The notes: generated by a model from the sequence alone, not told the origin. A DNA stretch of 64,000 nucleotides from Bacteroidaceae bacterium (GCA_017525235.1 JAFXTC010000053.1:1-64000); one strand, 5' to 3'; positions 1-9,039 are shown, counted from the stretch's first letter. Numbers and translations are program-made.

Positions 1-134
1 CAAACAGTGGCCAGCAGCATGGTGTTGTTCATACGCAACATAACAGCTCCATCGGCTTGTTTGGCAAGTTTCCCGGTCTCGATGCTGATGGTTCTTCCAT
101 CAGGCAACTCGACTGTCTTTGTAATTACGTTCAT
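1..134 (-). CDS. pnp: Polyribonucleotide nucleotidyltransferase, N-terminal fragment
   Basis: Only the first 44 codons lie in the window; the gene runs off the left edge. The reverse complement starts [20 protein letters not shown] and continues with [20 protein letters not shown], the start of the first RNase PH fold of bacterial PNPase. PNPase is a trimeric 3'-to-5' phosphorolytic exoribonuclease of mRNA decay. The ATG (complement of 132-134) lies about 40 bp below a minus-strand TACCTTTG box, which supports the start. The identification rests on recognising the conserved N-terminus. Confidence 0.88.
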   Translation of the reverse strand, partial: MNVITKTVELPDGRTISIETGKLAKQADGAVMLRMNNTMLLATV

Positions 135-173
135 CTTTTCGTTAAAAATATAAATTGCGTCAAAAAATTGGTG

Positions 174-181
174 CAAAGGTA
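174..181 (-). promoter_or_regulatory. Putative -7 box of the pnp promoter
   Basis: The minus strand reads TACCTTTG, a match to the Bacteroidetes -7 consensus TAnnTTTG, 40 bp before the pnp start. No clear -33 TTTG is seen at the usual distance. The flank at about 190-230 is AT-rich with a weak 7-bp period built on AATTCAt. Confidence 0.5.
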
Positions 182-275
182 GCAATTTAATTCACAATTC
201 ATGCTGCTTAATTCATAATTTTTCATCTTATATGCTCTTTTTTATTAAATAAGGTATAATACAAGATAAAAAGTG

Positions 276-283
276 TACCTTTG
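276..283 (+). promoter_or_regulatory. Putative -7 box for the thioredoxin-like lipoprotein gene
   Basis: TACCTTTG lies 29 bp before the ATG at 313, matching the Bacteroidetes TAnnTTTG -7 element. It is divergent from the pnp box at 174-181, so the intergenic gap holds two back-to-back promoters. A -33 element is not obvious. Confidence 0.55.
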
Positions 284-312
284 CGAGGCAAAAAAGCAGC
301 ATCTTTACAATC

Positions 313-1458
313 ATGAAGTTAAAATTTTTCATTATAGCAATATGTCTTATCTTAATGGCTTGTCAGAAGAAAGGCAAATTCACCATAACTGGTCACATTA
401 CAGATGCGGCTGATACAGTTATGTATCTTGAACATATCACGTTAGGAGACGGTATTCAAGTCATAGATTCTGTTAAACTCACGGAGGAAGGTTTTTATGA
501 AATGAATGGAGACACCATTGGAAACCCTGAATTTTATCGTTTGCGCATTGGCAGCCAGTGTATCAATCTGGCTTTTGATAGCACAGAAACAGTAACCGTT
601 GATGCTAGTCTTAAAAACATGTCGTTCGGCTATAAAGTCCAAGGTAGTGGTGTTTGTGATACCATCAGACTGCTTTGTCTTAAGTTAGCTGAATTGGAAC
701 GAAAAATTAGGCAAGTCTCCGATGATCGCAACTACACTATACAGGAACGTTCAGACATGATAGAACAATTTATCAAAGATTATAAGACGGATGTTGAAAT
801 GGATATCATCCAGAATCGCTATGGTGCCACGTATAGCTATTTTGCCTGTTTTCAAGTTTTGGGAGGACGCTTACTCTTCAATCCCATGAACGATAAGGAT
901 GACCTGGCTTGGATTCGTGCCGTAGCCAATGCATGGGACCAGAAGTATCCAGGGTGTCCGCGCACCCAGAACCTTTTCAATATCGCTGCAGAAGGACGCA
1001 AGAACCAACTTACTACCCGTCGGATAGTGCTTGACATAGACAATGAAAAGGTAAGAGAACTAGGCATCATAGATATGACATTCCCAGACATCAGCGGAAC
1101 GTTTCATACGTTAAGCGACCTAAAGGGGAAGGTTGTTCTGCTCGATTTTACCGCCTTCAGTTTAGAAGGCAACCAAGAAAGAACCCTCCAACTACGTGAG
1201 TTATATAACAAGTATCATTCCAGCGGATTTGAGATTTATCAGGTAAGTTTTGATTCCGATCGGCACTTTTGGACACAACGTTGCGAGCACCTTCCTTGGG
1301 TTTGTGTATATGCCGAAGAAGGCCTTGACAATGATATGTTAAAACTCTATCAGGTTCAAGAAATTCCCACCTATTTCCTTATAGACCGCAACTGCGATCT
1401 TCAATTGCGAATGGAAACAACAGGTGACCTCAAGAAGGCAATTGAAAGCTTGCTTTGA
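313..1458 (+). CDS. Thioredoxin-like lipoprotein with DUF4369-type N-terminus
   Basis: A 381-residue lipoprotein. The signal sequence ends in a lipobox with Cys17 (LILMAC). Residues 22-120 resemble the DUF4369 beta-domain of Bacteroidetes TlpA-like proteins (GHITDAADTVMYLEH; IDSVKLTEEGFYEMNG), and about 255-381 is an AhpC/TSA-thioredoxin fold (FPDISGTFHTLSDLKGKVVL; QEIPTYFLIDR with the cis-Pro). The usual CxxC after the first strand is absent: the place reads DFTAFSLEGNQE. It is therefore unlikely to act as a classical disulfide reductase; a binding or structural role in the periplasm is inferred. It is monocistronic, between divergent pnp and greA. Confidence 0.8.
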   Translation: MKLKFFIIAICLILMACQKKGKFTITGHITDAADTVMYLEHITLGDGIQVIDSVKLTEEGFYEMNGDTIGNPEFYRLRIGSQCINLAFDSTETVTVDASLKNMSFGYKVQGSGVCDTIRLLCLKLAELERKIRQVSDDRNYTIQERSDMIEQFIKDYKTDVEMDIIQNRYGATYSYFACFQVLGGRLLFNPMNDKDDLAWIRAVANAWDQKYPGCPRTQNLFNIAAEGRKNQLTTRRIVLDIDNEKVRELGIIDMTFPDISGTFHTLSDLKGKVVLLDFTAFSLEGNQERTLQLRELYNKYHSSGFEIYQVSFDSDRHFWTQRCEHLPWVCVYAEEGLDNDMLKLYQVQEIPTYFLIDRNCDLQLRMETTGDLKKAIESLL

Positions 1459-1475
1459 AATTTTGGGATGGAAAA

Positions 1476-1507
1476 TTTGCAAGGTAGGAAAAATATCCCT
1501 ACCTTTG
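1476..1507 (+). promoter_or_regulatory. greA promoter (-33 TTTG, -7 TACCTTTG)
   Basis: TTTG at 1476-1479 and TACCTTTG at 1500-1507 are separated by 20 bp, a textbook Bacteroidetes promoter. The two boxes also lie in an inverted repeat (GCAAGGTAGG ... CCTACCTTTGC), so a protein could bind across the promoter as a dyad. The predicted transcription start is near 1513, leaving a leader of about 140 nt before greA. Confidence 0.72.
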
Positions 1508-1541
1508 CAGCGGTGAATCATAATAAGAGAGAAGTAAAGGG

Positions 1542-1574
1542 TTCCAGCATAACCGCTGGGATTCTTTTTCTTTT
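1542..1574 (+). terminator. Terminator-like hairpin inside the greA leader
   Basis: TTCCAGC (1542-1548) and GCTGGGA (1555-1561) form a 7-bp stem with a 6-nt loop, followed by the T-rich tract TTCTTTTTCTTTT. It lies downstream of the greA promoter and about 80 bp before the ATG, so it could attenuate greA and release a leader RNA of about 60 nt. It could also simply end read-through from the lipoprotein gene. Confidence 0.55.
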
Positions 1575-1651
1575 GCGTTGTGAAAAATTGACGGAAGTTG
1601 ACAAATTGGAACTAAAACTAAAACGAAAATAATAAAACAAAATACAAGAAT

Positions 1652-2119
1652 ATGGCATACATTTCACAAAAAGGCTACGACGAGTTGGTAGCAAAACTAC
1701 AACGCATGGAGAGTGTCGACAGACCCGCTGCAAGTGCCGCTATTGCAGAGGCACGCGACAAGGGAGATCTTTCGGAGAATGCTGAATACGATGCAGCAAA
1801 AGAATGGCAAGGCAAACTGGAAACAGAGATTGCCATGCTGAAGAAAACCATCATGGAGGCTAAAATTATTGACACCACCCACATGGACACCAGCACCGTA
1901 CAGATTTTGGCTACAGTAGAACTGCGTAACGTTAAGACCAAACAGCAGATGAAGTACACGATTGTTAGTGCTACTGAAGCTGATTTGCGTGCAGGTAAAC
2001 TAAGCGTTGAGACCCCTATTGCTAAGGGATTGCTAGGCAAAAAAGTTGGTGAGATTGCTGAGGTTAAAGTTCCTGCCGGCACTATTCAGCTTGAGGTTGT
2101 AAGTATTAAATTTGAATAA
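1652..2119 (+). CDS. greA: Transcription elongation factor GreA
   Basis: 155 residues, about the family length. The N-terminal coiled coil (residues 1-75) carries the typical stretch RDKGDLSENAEYDAAKE, whose acidic tip residues act in the RNA polymerase secondary channel to trigger transcript cleavage in backtracked complexes. The C-terminal FKBP-like domain ends with ETPIAKGLLGKKVGEIAEV. A HIT protein gene follows after 5 bp and is probably co-transcribed. The long leader with a terminator-like hairpin suggests attenuation. Confidence 0.96.
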   Translation: MAYISQKGYDELVAKLQRMESVDRPAASAAIAEARDKGDLSENAEYDAAKEWQGKLETEIAMLKKTIMEAKIIDTTHMDTSTVQILATVELRNVKTKQQMKYTIVSATEADLRAGKLSVETPIAKGLLGKKVGEIAEVKVPAGTIQLEVVSIKFE

Positions 2120-2124
2120 GCATT

Positions 2125-2517
2125 ATGGCAAGTATTTTTTCACGTATTGTAGCTGGTGAGATTCCTTGCTACAAGATTGCTGAGAACGACAAATATTTTG
2201 CATTTCTCGACATTAGTCCACTGCAGAAGGGACACACGTTGGTTATTCCCAAGCGTGAGGTTGATTACATCTTTGACCTTACAGATGAGGAATTGGCTGG
2301 TCTCCAGGTTTTTGCCAAGAAGGTTGCTATAGCAATCAAAAAAGCAATCCCTTGCGTAAAAGTTGGGCAATGTGTATTGGGCTTGGAAGTCCCCCATGCT
2401 CACATACATCTTGTACCCATGCAAAGTGAGGCCGATATGCGCTTTACCAACCCCCACTTGGAGCTTACTCAAGAGGAGTTTCAACAAATAGCAGCTGCTA
2501 TTCGCAAAGAGCTATAA
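2125..2517 (+). CDS. HIT family nucleotide hydrolase
   Basis: 130 residues. IFSRIVAGEIPCYKIAEND is the typical HIT start, and HAHIHLVPM (near residues 92-100) is the histidine-triad motif in which the central His attacks the alpha-phosphate of nucleotide substrates. The family hydrolyses AMP-linked compounds such as adenosine phosphoramidates; the exact substrate is unknown. It lies 5 bp after greA, presumably in the same transcript, and converges with the mannose-1-phosphate guanylyltransferase gene with a 6-bp gap. Confidence 0.93.
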   Translation: MASIFSRIVAGEIPCYKIAENDKYFAFLDISPLQKGHTLVIPKREVDYIFDLTDEELAGLQVFAKKVAIAIKKAIPCVKVGQCVLGLEVPHAHIHLVPMQSEADMRFTNPHLELTQEEFQQIAAAIRKEL

Positions 2518-2523
2518 TTTCTC

Positions 2524-3588
2524 TTAAGAAAATTTAGTGTCTGTGTGCATTTTACGCATAGCAGCCGCATCAGCACGAGGGCAAATCATTAAGATTTCGC
2601 CCTCTTCTGCTATTACATAGTCGTTAAGTCCTTTGACAACAGCAGTTCGACCCTCAGAAAGGCGAATAATATTATTCTTGCTCTCGTATAGATAAGCCTT
2701 TGTGTTCAGTAGTACATTTCCGTTTTCATCAGCGGGAGCATCATCGTGAATGCTGGCCCACGTACCTAAGTCGGCCCACTCAAACTGCCCTTGTTGCATA
2801 TAAACATTATTACTCTTTTCAAGGATGCTGACATCTATATTCAGATTCGGGAGGCGACTGAAGAAATCCGGCGCAGATTTTGATTCACCAAATTCCGCTT
2901 CGGCCATCATACGTGGAATCTCTACCTGATATTCTGGAACTAAGTCATAAAGCTTTCGCAACATTACATTTACATTGAAGTAGAAAAGTCCTGTATTCCA
3001 GTAGAAATTCCCTTCTTGCAAAAAGATGTTGGCAAAATCTTCGTTGGGTTTCTCTGTAAAAGATTTTACTGGATAGAAACGTTCTCCTACCTGTTGTTCA
3101 TCGTCTATCTGCATATAGCCATAACCTGTTTCTGGCCGGGATGGATGCATTCCTGTTACAAGTAAGCAATCGTGGCTACCAACAAACTCCAGTGCTGACA
3201 GCACATCCTTTTCAAAACTTGCCTCCTTCATTATCAAATGGTCGGAAGGCGACACGAATACCTTTGCATTCGGGTTTTCTTTAGCAATCACTACAGTTCC
3301 CCATGCTACAGCCGCAAGCGTGCCACGTCGCAAAGGTTCTTCCAAAATATGAGCATCATCAACCTGTGGCAGTTGTTTGTGAATAATTGGCAAATATTGG
3401 ACGTTGGTGGAAACATAAATATGTGAAGGGTCAATAAATTGTGCCAAGCGGTCGTAGGCTTGTTGTAGCAAAGATTTGCCCGTTCCAAGCAAATCCATAA
3501 ATTGCTTTGGATAGGTGGTTCTGCTAACTGGCCACAATCGACTTCCATTACCGCCAGCTAAAATTAGGCAATAATTATTATTGTTCAT
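2524..3588 (-). CDS. manC: Mannose-1-phosphate guanylyltransferase (GDP-mannose pyrophosphorylase)
   Basis: 354 residues. The N-terminal nucleotidyltransferase signature LILAGGNGSRLWPVSR...PKQF is intact, followed by VFVSPSDHLI (metal/sugar-phosphate region), FTEKPN and GNFYWNTGLFYF. It makes GDP-mannose from GTP and mannose-1-phosphate in the cytosol, feeding capsule, O-antigen or glycan synthesis. It lacks the C-terminal phosphomannose isomerase domain of long bifunctional homologues. A GDSL hydrolase gene lies 57 bp upstream on the same strand. The symbol follows family usage; the specific glycan is unknown. Confidence 0.9.
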   Translation of the reverse strand: MNNNNYCLILAGGNGSRLWPVSRTTYPKQFMDLLGTGKSLLQQAYDRLAQFIDPSHIYVSTNVQYLPIIHKQLPQVDDAHILEEPLRRGTLAAVAWGTVVIAKENPNAKVFVSPSDHLIMKEASFEKDVLSALEFVGSHDCLLVTGMHPSRPETGYGYMQIDDEQQVGERFYPVKSFTEKPNEDFANIFLQEGNFYWNTGLFYFNVNVMLRKLYDLVPEYQVEIPRMMAEAEFGESKSAPDFFSRLPNLNIDVSILEKSNNVYMQQGQFEWADLGTWASIHDDAPADENGNVLLNTKAYLYESKNNIIRLSEGRTAVVKGLNDYVIAEEGEILMICPRADAAAMRKMHTDTKFS

Positions 3589-3645
3589 GATATTTTTTTA
3601 TCATAAGTAAGTGCCGTCATGGCGGCACTTACAATTATAACTTTC

Positions 3646-4341
3646 TTAACGCAATCTATCAATAACGGGGAGTAGCAAGCCCTCCATTATCTTATATCCT
3701 GCTTCATTGGGATGAACACCAGGAGTGTCTTGAGCAAGTGAAGGATTCATTTCCTTCCCATCAGGAGTAACCATTGCGCTGAAATAGTCAACGTATGGAA
3801 TTTTATTTTTCTTGGCATATTCCTGTACGCGGGCATTCAGGTGACGGATTTTCTCCATAGCATCTTTAATCTCAGGACGCCAGCAAAAACCGCCTGCAGG
3901 CAGACAACTTGCCAAGACAACTTTGCACTTGTGATACTTAGCCAACTCAACCATTGAGCATACATTACCAAAGGTTAAATCCTCGTCATATGCACCAGTA
4001 TTCTCTGCAATATCATTTGTTCCGTAGTTGATAACTACAACTTTTGGTTGCAGGTTAATAACATCTTCACGGAAACGAAGCAAGAACTGGAAACTGGTCT
4101 GACCTCCAATTCCTCGACCAATTATATATGGATGGTCCTTAAAAAACTGAGGGCTTACTCTTGGCCAGCCATCAGTAATGCTATTACCCATCAGTACCAC
4201 ACGCTTTGCTTTCTTGTTGGGAGCGCCTAACTCTCTGTTAGCCTGAGCATAACGTTTCCAGTTTCCGAACTCATGTTTTTGTGCATTTACACTTACTGCC
4301 ATCATCAGCAGAAGCATAAAAGAAATCATTTTTGTTTTCAT
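3646..4341 (-). CDS. Secreted SGNH/GDSL-family hydrolase
   Basis: 231 residues with a signal peptide (MKTKMISFMLLLMMAVSVNA). SGNH blocks are in order: block I GNSITDGW with the nucleophile Ser; block II Gly in GRGIGGQT; block III Asn in YGTNDI; block V HPNEAGY with the catalytic His. Such enzymes are esterases, often carbohydrate deacetylases, in the periplasm or outside. A minus-strand TACCTTCG at 4381-4388 is a likely -7 box. Its role relative to the O-acylation operon just upstream on the same strand is unproven, but removal or editing of acyl groups is plausible. Confidence 0.88.
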   Translation of the reverse strand: MKTKMISFMLLLMMAVSVNAQKHEFGNWKRYAQANRELGAPNKKAKRVVLMGNSITDGWPRVSPQFFKDHPYIIGRGIGGQTSFQFLLRFREDVINLQPKVVVINYGTNDIAENTGAYDEDLTFGNVCSMVELAKYHKCKVVLASCLPAGGFCWRPEIKDAMEKIRHLNARVQEYAKKNKIPYVDYFSAMVTPDGKEMNPSLAQDTPGVHPNEAGYKIMEGLLLPVIDRLR

Positions 4342-4513
4342 TGTTTTTTTATTCTTAGATTAATTAGTTACTTCTATTTGCGAAGGTATACAAAATTACC
4401 GACTCTTGCAAGCATTACACAATTTTTTACGTATTTTATAACAAGTTTTACCATTCTGCAACCTTCATTTGACAACAACAACCTATCAGGGGAGTATGTC
4501 GGTCAGAAAAGAA

Positions 4514-6370
4514 TCAGAACTGGAAGTAAATAAACGGTTGCATTTTGGCTGTGACAAACTGGTAAATAAAGAATACTGCCAATACGCAAATCAAACACAT
4601 TACGGGCAGGGGAAGCTTGGAAAAAGTGATACGGTAACGTCTTTTCCAGTTCTCCGGCAACCAATGTATAATCATTCCTATAATAAATAAGGTAAAGACA
4701 TTGCTATATGCTTGCACAATCTCCCAAATATTTCCACTCCATGCAGAACCAATTCTTGTTACCATACTGGAGGCTGTGTTCCATGCGGTCTCGTTGGCGA
4801 TAGCAGGGTCAAGATTAGAGCCTGAGCGGAAAAACAAACGGGTGAAGGTAATAAAGGTGAATGTCACCAATATACACCATGAGTGCTCCAGCCAGCCCCA
4901 ACAATGCGGAAGGCTCAGTCTTATATAGCCCCATCTTATCCAGGCACTTACCATAACGAAGGAAACGTATACTAAGAATAGGTTCCATACGGGCAAAGGA
5001 ACATGAATTGTCAGCAGCCATAGAATTAGCACCACCGCAGTGCTACCTATACAACGAACAAACAACGAAGCGTCACGCCAAAACTTAAACACGATCATAC
5101 CCACGCCATTCAAGCCGCCCCATATCAGGAAGTTCATACAGGCTCCGTGCCACAAACCGCCTAACAGCATCGTTATCATACTGTTCAGGTTTGCCCATAT
5201 CTTACGGCGCCTTTCAGGACAATACCATGCTGTCAGTATAACAGAAATAGCCAATAACAGGGCAGCTATACAAACGTACAGACTGCCGCTTAGAATCAGA
5301 GCCGAGAGTGTTAGAATAGCTATCCACAGAATAGTGCCGAAGGTGATGTTCCTATTTCCTCCCAATGGGATGTACAGATAAGTCTGCAACCAACGGCTCA
5401 AACTAATATGCCAACGTTTCCAGAAATTGCTACAATTTGGTGCTTTGTACGGCGAGTTAAAGTTGCGGGGCAGATGAAAGCCCATTAGCATACTCAAGCC
5501 AATGGCAATATCGGTGTACCCCGAGAAGTCTGCATATACCTGTAAAGAGTATAGGAATAGAGCTGCCAAATTCTCAAAGCCCGTAAAAAGCATGGGGTTG
5601 TCAAACACCCTGTCTATGAAGTTCACCGCTAGGTAATCGCTCAACACAATCTTTTTTATCAGACCGTTTACAATCCAAAAAATGGCAATACCGAACTGTC
5701 GTCGACTCAAGAAATACCTGCGATATAGCTGCGGAATAAAATCGCTTGCTTTGATGATAGGACCTGCCACAAGCTGAGGGAAGAAACTCACGTAGAAACC
5801 AAAGTCAAGTATGTTCCTTACTGGTTTCACAAGTCCCTTATACACATCTGCCGTGTAGCTCACAATCTGGAAGGTATAGAACGAGATACCGACTGGCAGG
5901 ATAATCTTATCTACGCCAAAGTAAGAAGATGCGGTCAACTCGTTCAGCCATTTGGCTGCCACGTTAGAAACCTCTATCTCCGTGCCCAGCATCTGATTGA
6001 TGACATCAGCAAAGAAATAACTGTATTTGAAATAGCACAAGATGCCCAAGTCTATGCAGACACTCAGTGTAAGCCAGGCTCGCTTCTTCCATTGTGTCTT
6101 GCATTTATATATAAATTGAGCTATAAAGAAATCTGAACAAGTCACCAACACCAAGAGCCCCACAAATGCACCGCTTGTCTTATAGTAGAATAACAGACTC
6201 ACCGCGAAAAGATAAGCGTTACGCATCCATGCCCTACGCTGGAAAAATGCAAAGGCAATGAAGACTAAGCTGAAGAAGGCCCAGAAATGGAACTGTGTAA
6301 ACAGTAATGGTGTCTCTGGGTCAAAAGCAAAGACGTTCTGTACATATCTTGTTAAAACAGACCAATCCAT
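4514..6370 (-). CDS. MBOAT family O-acyltransferase (AlgI-like)
   Basis: 618 residues and many hydrophobic helices. MBOAT hallmarks: KRWHISLSRWLQTYLYIPLG, and LLGGLWHGACMNFLIWG with the putative catalytic His. AlgI/PatA-type MBOATs move acetyl groups across the inner membrane for O-acetylation of exported polysaccharides or peptidoglycan. It is the third gene of an operon, 3 bp after a 411-residue SGNH protein that overlaps a 477-residue one. This matches the usual pairing of an MBOAT with periplasmic SGNH transferases. The acceptor glycan is not shown by the sequence. Confidence 0.92.
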   Translation of the reverse strand: MDWSVLTRYVQNVFAFDPETPLLFTQFHFWAFFSLVFIAFAFFQRRAWMRNAYLFAVSLLFYYKTSGAFVGLLVLVTCSDFFIAQFIYKCKTQWKKRAWLTLSVCIDLGILCYFKYSYFFADVINQMLGTEIEVSNVAAKWLNELTASSYFGVDKIILPVGISFYTFQIVSYTADVYKGLVKPVRNILDFGFYVSFFPQLVAGPIIKASDFIPQLYRRYFLSRRQFGIAIFWIVNGLIKKIVLSDYLAVNFIDRVFDNPMLFTGFENLAALFLYSLQVYADFSGYTDIAIGLSMLMGFHLPRNFNSPYKAPNCSNFWKRWHISLSRWLQTYLYIPLGGNRNITFGTILWIAILTLSALILSGSLYVCIAALLLAISVILTAWYCPERRRKIWANLNSMITMLLGGLWHGACMNFLIWGGLNGVGMIVFKFWRDASLFVRCIGSTAVVLILWLLTIHVPLPVWNLFLVYVSFVMVSAWIRWGYIRLSLPHCWGWLEHSWCILVTFTFITFTRLFFRSGSNLDPAIANETAWNTASSMVTRIGSAWSGNIWEIVQAYSNVFTLFIIGMIIHWLPENWKRRYRITFSKLPLPVMCLICVLAVFFIYQFVTAKMQPFIYFQF

Positions 6371-6373
6371 ATC

Positions 6374-7609
6374 CTATCGGAGATAATCATTATAATCCTG
6401 CACAAAAGCATTGAATATCAGGTCAGCCATAAGGCGGTATCCTGCGGAGAGAAAATGCACATGATCCCTGTTCATCAAACCTGCACTTACCCATTCACTA
6501 CTGCTGCCTAGTCCCCCCATTACCTGAAACTGGCTAAAGACAGCTCCATTGAACTCTCGTGCAAGCTCTGTCATAGCCTGTTCTACAACGGGACCATTTG
6601 CATTAAACACATGACGGCGTCTGCCCACACGTAACCAACAATCGTTATTGGTGAGAAACAAAAAAGCAGCATTAGGATTTGTGCTTAAGATGCTATTTAT
6701 CAGTTGTCGATAGTTTTCCTTAAACGCCTCGGCACTGAATTTGGTTGTAGAGGTGTTTGCATCATTGATTCCTATGCCGAATATAACTAAGTCTGGTGGA
6801 CATAAACGCCCCAACTCCTCTGTGAGAAGTTCGGCACGCAACCACGAAGGTACTGCGGCTCCATTGATACCGCTCCCTGTGTATGTCAGCCTTACACCTT
6901 CGTGTTCTGGCCATACACCTCGCAGAACAAAGCTGGTGCTATCATGCCTTATGCCTTCAAAGATGATGGTGCACTCATTAGATGGCTTGGGAAAATAAAA
7001 AAGGAAATCTTTCTTTATTATTTCAGGATGTAAGGTGTCTGCATCTGCCGTTACAATAAGCGGATAACACTCACCTCCTGTCGGCTCACCAAGAACTCTC
7101 AGTCGCTGAAAGGAGTAGGCCTCATCCACATACAGATTTAGAGAACAATCGTCTGAGGTTGCAACAGCTGTAGCGCCACTGAGGCCCAATGTATAAGAAG
7201 GCATAGGCTCAATACAGCGGGCAGACCTCCAGGAGCCTGTTCCCGAAAACTCATAATCGGCAGGAGCGTTCGTGCGAATTACTCTGAAAGGGAACATCAG
7301 CCCACGGCTTTGCGGACGTCCCTGCATAATCTGCGAAAAGTTACACCTTAATCTGTGACTCAGCACACCAGCCTGCACATGGCTTCCTCCCACATGCAGT
7401 ATGTTTACCGTTCCTTCGCCGCCTCTGCGCAGATGCTCCATTTTACGGTATAGCGCTTCAAATTTCTGGTGTTTCCCAGGAAATTGCAGATAGCAGGCAT
7501 CAAAGTTCACGTGGTCATAGTCATCGATTTCCACGCATTTCAGACGTTGTGCATTGCCAGTGAGCAATAGCAGAAGGTAAAGCAAGATTACAGGAAACCT
7601 CTTTGTCAT
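6374..7609 (-). CDS. Periplasmic SGNH acyltransferase/esterase-like protein (AlgJ/AlgX-type)
   Basis: 411 residues, signal peptide ending near LLLTGNAQ. SGNH elements: VGGSHVQAG with the Ser nucleophile, FGIGINDAN (block III Asn-Asp) and DHVHFLSAGY with Asp/His. The central region (about 130-260) looks like a beta-rich insert. It overlaps the upstream gene by 4 nt (ATGA) and is 3 bp before the MBOAT gene, so translational coupling is likely. It probably transfers acyl groups from the MBOAT to an extracytoplasmic glycan. The paralogue next door suggests two steps or two acceptors. Confidence 0.83.
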   Translation of the reverse strand: MTKRFPVILLYLLLLLTGNAQRLKCVEIDDYDHVNFDACYLQFPGKHQKFEALYRKMEHLRRGGEGTVNILHVGGSHVQAGVLSHRLRCNFSQIMQGRPQSRGLMFPFRVIRTNAPADYEFSGTGSWRSARCIEPMPSYTLGLSGATAVATSDDCSLNLYVDEAYSFQRLRVLGEPTGGECYPLIVTADADTLHPEIIKKDFLFYFPKPSNECTIIFEGIRHDSTSFVLRGVWPEHEGVRLTYTGSGINGAAVPSWLRAELLTEELGRLCPPDLVIFGIGINDANTSTTKFSAEAFKENYRQLINSILSTNPNAAFLFLTNNDCWLRVGRRRHVFNANGPVVEQAMTELAREFNGAVFSQFQVMGGLGSSSEWVSAGLMNRDHVHFLSAGYRLMADLIFNAFVQDYNDYLR

Positions 7610-9039
7610 AGTGAGTCAAGAGCCAAAGAGTCCTCTTCTGGCAGCTCCACTTTATCCTGCCCCGAACGGAATCTGTAAAACTTATAATAGAACTGTAACG
7701 TCTCGTATAGCATGTGAGCCATCTTCTTGGCTCCTGCTGGGGTAAAGTGGACGTAGTCCGAACCGGCCAGACCCGAGTTTACCCATTTTGCCATGCTACC
7801 CTTTCCACCCATCACCTCATACATGTTCCAAAATGCTGCGCCTGATTCGTTGGCAGCCTCTTTAAGCGTTTTTACTGCTTCGGGCAATACTGGGTAAGAG
7901 CTAACAGCGCCTGTTGAGTCAACATTTGCCATATCAGAAGGACCGATGAAGATAATCTTTGCCCCTGGAGCCATCTGTCGGAACATGCTAATCATATTCT
8001 TCATCCGTTCCTTATATCCTTGCAGCTTGGCTTTGGTAAGATAGGGTACGCTGTTGCCTCCGTATTGTAGCAAAATAAGACCTACGTTCTCTCTGGCAAG
8101 GAAAGGACGCATAGACGCCCTGTTTATATTCATCAACTCAGGACCTGAACAGCCACGCATAGGCAGATTGTCTACATTAACACCTGTTGAACCATCCAGT
8201 TGAATGCCTAGAATAGAGGCGTGGCCCTTTACACCTATGGTAGCAGAGGAAGCACTGCCACCCAGCCGTGCCGTGTAGAAATACATCTCGCCCACGTTGG
8301 TGGAATCCAACTGGATGGTATCTCCCTTGACTATCAGATTCAGCTCCGCAGAATCCTTTGTAAGAATGGTAATTTTATTAAAACTACAGGAGTGTGAATA
8401 ATCCTTTCCTCCCTTGGCTGTTATGTTGATGGTGGAACCCGATAATTCCGTTCTTTTAGCCATAGGTCCGTAGAAGTCGTTGCTTCCCCGAGAGTCTCTA
8501 GGACCAAAGGCCATATACTGCGAAGCATTCCCACCTGACAAACTCTGACCTGTAGTATATGTGGGGACTGTTTGCAAAGCAGGAATAAGCCCCACACCGC
8601 AGCCGCCAAATTCTTCTTGGAACTCTTGGCGAAGAATACTGGAGATTCTGTCACATTCTATCTGCGAGTCGCCATAATGCATGATGCGCAGATGTTTGCT
8701 TCTCGCATTTTGCATTTTCTCAAAGAAAGCATCCAGATATGCTTCATCATCTTCTGGTAAGTATAAACGGGCAGGATCTTTCTGGCAGTAAACATTAAAC
8801 TCCTCCATCTTCTCCGTCTTCAAGGCCGCAAGTCTTTGCTCCATAATTTCCTCTGGCGAAAGCACAGCCACCGTATCGGTGTCTGCAGGCTCCTCTGGCA
8901 CAGCCAAAGCCTCCGTCAGAGCGGGAAAACGCAGCGTGACATCGCCCATGCGAATGCCTCCTTTGGGGAAGAACATGCAGAGCAAAGCCAAACCTGCCAG
9001 CACACAGATGATAAAAAGCACTATATAACGGGGTTTCAT
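7606..9039 (-). CDS. Membrane-anchored SGNH hydrolase-like protein, first gene of the O-acylation operon
   Basis: 477 residues. Residues 5-25 are an uncleaved hydrophobic anchor with no lipobox. After a linker, residues 115 onwards carry SGNH motifs: MHYGDSQIECDR (Ser), LLQYGGNSVP (block III, with Asn but GGN instead of GTN) and DYVHFTPAGAKKM (Asp/His). A beta-rich insert lies at about 165-290. The gene shares 4 nt with the next SGNH gene. Paralogous pairs of this kind accompany MBOAT genes in many Bacteroidetes. The minus-strand sequence TAATTTTG at 9065-9072 is a possible -7 box. Confidence 0.82.
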   Translation of the reverse strand: MKPRYIVLFIICVLAGLALLCMFFPKGGIRMGDVTLRFPALTEALAVPEEPADTDTVAVLSPEEIMEQRLAALKTEKMEEFNVYCQKDPARLYLPEDDEAYLDAFFEKMQNARSKHLRIMHYGDSQIECDRISSILRQEFQEEFGGCGVGLIPALQTVPTYTTGQSLSGGNASQYMAFGPRDSRGSNDFYGPMAKRTELSGSTINITAKGGKDYSHSCSFNKITILTKDSAELNLIVKGDTIQLDSTNVGEMYFYTARLGGSASSATIGVKGHASILGIQLDGSTGVNVDNLPMRGCSGPELMNINRASMRPFLARENVGLILLQYGGNSVPYLTKAKLQGYKERMKNMISMFRQMAPGAKIIFIGPSDMANVDSTGAVSSYPVLPEAVKTLKEAANESGAAFWNMYEVMGGKGSMAKWVNSGLAGSDYVHFTPAGAKKMAHMLYETLQFYYKFYRFRSGQDKVELPEEDSLALDSL

